Origin: Phycisphaerales bacterium | Lineage (GTDB): Bacteria > Planctomycetota > Phycisphaerae > Phycisphaerales > UBA5793 | Assembly: GCA_020852515.1 (NCBI GenBank) | Contig: JADZAS010000016.1 | Span: 122,155-186,154, forward strand | Length of the DNA stretch: 64,000 nt | Direction of reading: 5' to 3' | In this document: positions 60,282 through 64,000 of the stretch, one piece after another | How the letters are laid out: each line of letters starts with the position of its first letter | Numbering within the stretch: the stretch's first letter is position 1 | Notes under the pieces: model-generated | What the model saw: only the letters and a program-made list of their open reading frames with translations | What the model was told of the DNA's origin: nothing | Databases searched by the model: none | Position numbers and translations under genes: made by a program

Positions 60282-60866
60282 ATGGCTCAGCGGCGATTCC
60301 ACTACGAGCAGGCCTTCGAGCACTACCTCCGCGCCAATCGCGTGCCCTACGTCGCCGTGGACGAAGCGCGCAAGGCCCTTACGCAACCCCACATGCATCC
60401 GTCTGCCGTGAGCGGCGACGCGCTCAAGTCGTTCGACTTCGTGGTGTACAGCCCGTCTGGCAACCTGCTGCTCGACGTCAAGGGCCGCAAATGCGCCCTG
60501 CGCGGCTCGCCCGCGTCCGGGCGCACGGTCGGCCGGCTCGAGTCTTGGGTGACCGACGATGACGTCGAGTCGCTCGCGGCCTGGCAGCATCTTTTCGGCG
60601 ATGCTTTTCGGGCCGTGTTCGTTTTTCTCTACTGGTGCGAGGCCCAGCCGCCCGATTCACTTTTTCAGGAGGTCTTCACCTTCCACGACCGCTGGTACGT
60701 GCTCCGCTGCGTCGATCTCGCCGATTTCAGGGAGCACATGGTGCGTCGAAGCGAGCGCTGGCGAACGTGGGCGGTGCCGACGGAGGCGTTCCGGCGAATC
60801 AGCAGGCCCTTCGAGGTGCACCGGCTCATCAATGACCGCGCTCTGGCCGCGGCAGGTTCGATCTAG
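60282..60866 (+). CDS. HYExAFE-family protein, PD-(D/E)XK nuclease-like
   Basis: The 194-residue product begins MAQRRFHYEQAFEHYLRAN, the signature that names the HYExAFE family. A core follows that resembles PD-(D/E)XK nucleases: SFDFVVYS (the Asp) and NLLLDVKGRK (D-x-K). A C-terminal WYVLRCVDLADFREHM segment follows. Function is not known; a DNA-cleaving or DNA-binding role is inferred from the fold. It lies 28 bases after the acyltransferase, but a TATGCT eight bases before its ATG may be its own -10 element. Confidence 0.78.
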   Translation: MAQRRFHYEQAFEHYLRANRVPYVAVDEARKALTQPHMHPSAVSGDALKSFDFVVYSPSGNLLLDVKGRKCALRGSPASGRTVGRLESWVTDDDVESLAAWQHLFGDAFRAVFVFLYWCEAQPPDSLFQEVFTFHDRWYVLRCVDLADFREHMVRRSERWRTWAVPTEAFRRISRPFEVHRLINDRALAAAGSI

Positions 60867-60932
60867 AATTCGATGACAGAAACCTGACCGGAAGGGCCGT
60901 TTGCGGCATCCGGAAAACCAAGGAGGCTCCAC

Positions 60933-61226
60933 ATGAAGAAGCGGAATCCGATCAGCGGCCTGATCGCGCTCAACATCGTCCTGCTGGCCGTGCTGGCGCT
61001 CATTCAGTTCGCGCCAGCGGTCAGAGCGGAAGGCTCGAGCGTCGCGGGCGACTACGTGATCGTCGGCGGCAGCCTGAACGGCGCGACGAGCAACGCCGTC
61101 TACGTGCTCGACCAGCGCAGCGGTGCGCTGCTGAGTTTCCTCTACGACCGCTCGTCCAAGAGGCTCAACGGCATTGCCGTGCGCAGCGTCGTCAACGACG
61201 GCAAGCGGGCCGCGCCCTCGCGCTGA
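60933..61226 (+). CDS. Small secreted or membrane-anchored protein, paralogue 1
   Basis: The 97-residue product starts at ATG 60933 behind AAGGAGG. It has an N-terminal hydrophobic segment (about 9-30) that may be a signal peptide or anchor (ending VRAEG). A short beta-rich domain follows, GDYVIVGGSLNG...VYVLDQRSGALLSFLYD. The next gene encodes the same layout, GEYALVTTKGG...LYVLEKRTGRIFVYEA, so they are paralogues. The pattern resembles one blade of a propeller. Function unknown. Confidence 0.7.
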   Translation: MKKRNPISGLIALNIVLLAVLALIQFAPAVRAEGSSVAGDYVIVGGSLNGATSNAVYVLDQRSGALLSFLYDRSSKRLNGIAVRSVVNDGKRAAPSR

Positions 61227-61292
61227 GCGCCGCCCCACCGTCCAGTCGCATTCCCGAACACCTGAAGAACACCCGATCGGACAGAACACGCC

Positions 61293-61613
61293 ATGTCAGA
61301 CCAGTTGAACAAGAATGAAACGCGGACCGCGGTTGCCTCGCTCTGGGCCGCGGCGTTTATCGTCGGAGCCCTCATTCTCACCAGCGCGGGCCGGCTTGCA
61401 GGCAATACAGCCCGGGCGGAGATGGCCATCGATGGCGGCGAGTACGCCCTCGTCACCACCAAGGGCGGCAACCAGGAAATGCTCTACGTCCTCGAGAAGC
61501 GCACCGGGCGCATTTTCGTCTACGAGGCCCGGTCCGGCGGCGGAATGGACCTGCTCGACTTCCAGGACGTCGGCGAGTGGGTCAGCCGCATGACCAAACA
61601 GGACGACAACTGA
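61293..61613 (+). CDS. Small secreted or membrane-anchored protein, paralogue 2
   Basis: The 106-residue product has a hydrophilic start, a hydrophobic segment at about 15-35 and then the same single-blade domain as paralogue 1 (GEYALV, LYVLEKRTGRIFVYE). It ends in a short acidic tail. It lies 66 bases after paralogue 1 in the same direction and probably in the same transcript. No strong ribosome binding site is visible. A hairpin (GGCGCCC/GGGCGCC, 61706-61729) lies downstream, without a T-tract. Confidence 0.68.
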   Translation: MSDQLNKNETRTAVASLWAAAFIVGALILTSAGRLAGNTARAEMAIDGGEYALVTTKGGNQEMLYVLEKRTGRIFVYEARSGGGMDLLDFQDVGEWVSRMTKQDDN

Positions 61614-61656
61614 GCCGCGACGACCTCCACCTGACGCGCGGATCCCGCCAGCGCGC

Positions 61657-61662
61657 TATAGT
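61657..61662 (+). promoter_or_regulatory. Candidate -10 element for ricT
   Basis: TATAGT, with a CTGACG at a long 20-base spacing upstream, lies about 190 bases before the ricT start. The leader would contain the 61706-61729 hairpin. Confidence 0.25.
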
Positions 61663-61849
61663 CCGTACTTGTCGGCTCAGCCCGACAATGCCCGCGTCTA
61701 AAACCGGCGCCCCCGTCAGGGAGGGCGCCGCGTCTGATACCCTTCCCTGACGTCATTTCGATGATTTTCGACGCAAGAGACGGTGCGCGCCTGCCGGCGC
61801 GCCGCTGCGATCGTGATCACTTCCGAGACGCGCGGAAGGAATCGTGTTC

Positions 61850-63331
61850 ATGCCCATCGTTCCCCTCCCCCGCTTCGAGGCCGAAGCCGACCCCAAGGCG
61901 CGCGGCCTGAGCGATGAAGAAATCAGCGCCTACCAGCGCCTCGCGCCTCCCGACACCGTCGTCGTCAAGTACGGCCAGATGGGCTTCATTGGGGAGTTTC
62001 CCGCGCGGCTCGATCGCGTGCCCGGCTGCGGCACGAAGTTCGTCCTCAAGACGCCGCGCGGCACCGAGATCGGCGAGATGCTCACCACCACCTGCTCCAA
62101 CGGCGGGTGCGGCAAGAGTCTGACCCGCCGGGAGATGCTCGAGTACATCGAAAACTCCGGCGGTCGGCAGTATCCCTTCACGACCAGCGGTCGCGTGCTG
62201 CGCATCGCCGCCGTCGAAGATCTCCAGCACATGGAGCAGTTGCGCGACCTCAAGCGGCCGATGCTCAAGCGGGTCCGCGAGATTGTCGCCGAGTTTTCGC
62301 TGCCGATGAAGATCGTCGATATCGAACCGATCCTCGGCGAGGAAGTGCTCACCGTGTACTTCATGTCGGAGAACCGCATCGACTTTCGCGACCTCGTGCA
62401 CCGGCTCTCCGAAGAGTTTCACTCGCGGGTCGAAATGCGCCAGGTCGGCGCGCGCGAGGAGGCCCGCCTCACGGCCGACTACGAGCGCTGCGGCCAGCAC
62501 TGCTGCTGCCAGCAGTTCCTTAAGGTGCTCAAGCCGGTGTCGATGAAGTCGGCCAAGGTGCAGAAGGGCACGCTCGATCCGCTCAAGATCTCCGGGCGAT
62601 GCGGCCGGCTCATGTGCTGCCTGCGCTACGAAGACCAGACCTATGCTGAGCTGAAGAAGAACCTCCCCCACCGCAAGACGCGCGTGGGCACGCCCGACGG
62701 CCCGGGCATCGTGATGGATTCGCAGATCCTCACGCAACTCGTACTCGTGCAACTCGAGTCCGATGGCAGCCGCGTCGCGGTGCCGGTCGAACAACTCTGC
62801 GATCCAGATGCCATCCCCGTTCGCCCCCCCGAGCCGCGCGAGGCCGAGGTGCAGCGCCGCCCGCGCGGGCCGCGCGAGCGCACCGACTCGGCCGACGAGG
62901 CGTTGCGCGGCCTGGGCGCCGACGAGGTGGCCCGGCGGCTCTCGGCCGGGTCCGACGAGTCCGGCGGCGACCAGCCCCTGCCGCGCCAGCGCAAGCACCG
63001 GGCCCGCGACCAGCGTGGGCGAGGCGCGGAGCGGCCGCCGGCCAGCGCCGCCGATGCGCCGGCTCAGCCGGGCCAAACCCCGCCGCCGGGCGAGGTCTTC
63101 GGCGAGACGCCCGGCCGCCGCCGCAGACGCGGGAGACGGCGCTCCAGTCAGGGCGAGCCCGCCGCGCCCCAGGGTGCGGCGCCCGAAGGCGCACAACGCC
63201 CTGAAGGCTCCGCCGGCAACGATGCGGGCGACGCCGGCGGTCAAAAGAGAAAGCGGCGGCGGCGCGGCGGCCGCAAGCGCAAGCGCCGCGGCAGCGAGGG
63301 CGATGCGCCTCCGCCTGCCGATCCCGGCTGA
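61850..63331 (+). CDS. ricT: PSP1-domain protein RicT with basic C-terminal tail
   Basis: The 493-residue product contains the PSP1/RicT domain (about 35-285) with Cys-rich motifs known in the family to hold Fe-S clusters: YERCGQHCCCQQF and ISGRCGRLMCCLRYE. An additional CSNGGCG lies near residue 85. In Bacillus RicT works with RicA and RicF to promote RNase Y-dependent mRNA maturation; neither partner is present here. The last about 165 residues are low-complexity and very Arg-, Gly-, Pro- and Lys-rich, suggesting RNA binding. ATG 61850 lies eight bases after GGAAGGAA; GTG 61844 is an alternative. Confidence 0.87.
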   Translation: MPIVPLPRFEAEADPKARGLSDEEISAYQRLAPPDTVVVKYGQMGFIGEFPARLDRVPGCGTKFVLKTPRGTEIGEMLTTTCSNGGCGKSLTRREMLEYIENSGGRQYPFTTSGRVLRIAAVEDLQHMEQLRDLKRPMLKRVREIVAEFSLPMKIVDIEPILGEEVLTVYFMSENRIDFRDLVHRLSEEFHSRVEMRQVGAREEARLTADYERCGQHCCCQQFLKVLKPVSMKSAKVQKGTLDPLKISGRCGRLMCCLRYEDQTYAELKKNLPHRKTRVGTPDGPGIVMDSQILTQLVLVQLESDGSRVAVPVEQLCDPDAIPVRPPEPREAEVQRRPRGPRERTDSADEALRGLGADEVARRLSAGSDESGGDQPLPRQRKHRARDQRGRGAERPPASAADAPAQPGQTPPPGEVFGETPGRRRRRGRRRSSQGEPAAPQGAAPEGAQRPEGSAGNDAGDAGGQKRKRRRRGGRKRKRRGSEGDAPPPADPG

Positions 63332-63343
63332 AACAGCGCACAC

Positions 63344-64000
63344 TCAGTTCGCCGCTGAGTTGCCCTGGCGCGTAATCGTCCCCAGGTCGATCACCACGTC
63401 GCCTTCTGTGTAGAAGTCGGCGTTGAGTTGCCCTTCGCGCACGCTCGTGAAGACCAGCCCGTTGATGGCCATCGCCGCCGCGTACTCGCGATCGCCGCCG
63501 CCCGGACCGGCGTAGTCGGCGTTGCTCACTTCCTGCACGTGGAAGTGATAGTGAAACGGCGCGAAGTGCCCGGCCTGCACCATCGTGCCCGGCGCGTAGA
63601 ACTTCTTGTCGTGAGCCCGCTGGAGCGGCGGATAGAGAATCGGCCGCGGCCGGCCGTCAACGTAATCCACCAGCCCGCCAAACTCGGTGCTCGTGTCCTC
63701 GCGGTCGCGCTGCGCCTGCGGGAACAGTTCACTGGCCATCGCCGGGTCGAAGACCATGGCGTCGGCCAGGCGCACGCACAGCAGATCGGCCCACGTCAGT
63801 TTCGGCCCCCACTCGCTCAGGCTCTGGGGCCCGTCGTTCAACGACCGCCCCGACATGACCGCCTCGGGATGAACGTGCCCACGCCCCGCCCAGCGAGAGT
63901 CGAGGTCCGCCAGCAGCGCCGCCGGCGAAAGCGCGAGCCACTGCGGGTGATGCTCAGCGATGCGCTGGAGAACCGCCAAGTGGCGCAGCCGCAAGCCGCG
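63344..64000 (-). CDS. Unidentified protein (5' end beyond window)
   Basis: At least 218 residues are encoded, with the reading frame open to the right edge, so the true start lies outside. Visible features are an N-terminal helical part (HLAVLQRIAEHHPQWLAL) and a C-terminal beta-rich half. The latter includes FAPFHYHFHVQEV, a His-rich strand that could bind metal, and AAAMAINGLVFTSVREGQLNADFYTEGDVVIDLGTI. I do not recognise the family. It converges on ricT with 12 bases between the stops. Confidence 0.6.
   Translation of the reverse strand, partial: RGLRLRHLAVLQRIAEHHPQWLALSPAALLADLDSRWAGRGHVHPEAVMSGRSLNDGPQSLSEWGPKLTWADLLCVRLADAMVFDPAMASELFPQAQRDREDTSTEFGGLVDYVDGRPRPILYPPLQRAHDKKFYAPGTMVQAGHFAPFHYHFHVQEVSNADYAGPGGGDREYAAAMAINGLVFTSVREGQLNADFYTEGDVVIDLGTITRQGNSAAN

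Overview
The window is G+C-rich, densely coded bacterial chromosome. I infer a planctomycete, probably of the Phycisphaerae type. The reasons are the mix of families: a cyclase-kinase-TPR fusion, a HYExAFE-type nuclease-like protein, secreted proteins sharing one C-terminal module, a giant membrane-anchored multihaem cytochrome, an orphan ECF sigma/anti-sigma pair and very small operons. No rRNA, tRNA, insertion sequence, phage gene or CRISPR array was found, and nothing suggests recent transfer. It reads as core chromosome with lineage-specific envelope genes.

Layout. 1-3.9 kb: a truncated gene end, a small beta-carbonic-anhydrase-like protein and a 1059-residue cyclase/Ser-Thr kinase/TPR receptor. 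4.1-9.2 kb: three secreted proteins (one of unknown role, a trypsin-like protease, a PQQ-type sugar dehydrogenase) ending in related C-terminal modules; a fourth carrier lies at 30.4-31.4 kb. 9.4-14.2 kb: a small membrane protein, a lipoprotein of SNG repeats and a tandem pair of secreted paralogues. 14.3-21.7 kb: housekeeping and regulation (RNase III, ribosomal protein L34, a DUF2203-like protein, YchF, ECF sigma and anti-sigma, PurB, an HDOD protein). 21.8-30.3 kb: a LolCDE-like exporter pair, a triple FKBP-like protein, a DUF2339 membrane protein and a two-lobed pepsin-like protein. 31.5-39.8 kb: RsfS with a sensor kinase, a BtuFCD-type importer, a coiled-coil membrane protein, Pgk and PilT. 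39.9-45.8 kb: one 1976-residue protein with eight haem c sites and a C-terminal type-1-copper-like domain. 46-52.3 kb: nitroreductase, glycosyltransferase, two unknown envelope proteins (one with an endonuclease/phosphatase domain) and a TlpA-like thioredoxin. 52.4-56.1 kb: an MlaF/MlaD pair without an MlaE, plus a secreted lipase-like hydrolase. 56.2-60.3 kb: a four-gene sugar/polysaccharide operon. 60.3-64 kb: a HYExAFE protein, two small paralogues, RicT (PSP1) and a truncated gene.

How the genes fit together. Much of the window serves the envelope: lipid and lipoprotein transport, secreted enzymes, surface polysaccharide, a periplasmic electron carrier and B12/iron-type uptake. Many convergent gene pairs are separated by large, almost perfect G+C-rich hairpins. 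Several genes are preceded by a TATACT/CATACT-like -10 element, in one case with a perfect TTGACA at 17 bp.

The most unusual object is the octahaem cytochrome-cupredoxin fusion. Next come the shared C-terminal module of the four secreted proteins and the orphan MlaFD pair. All functions are read from motifs and family knowledge; no database search was possible.
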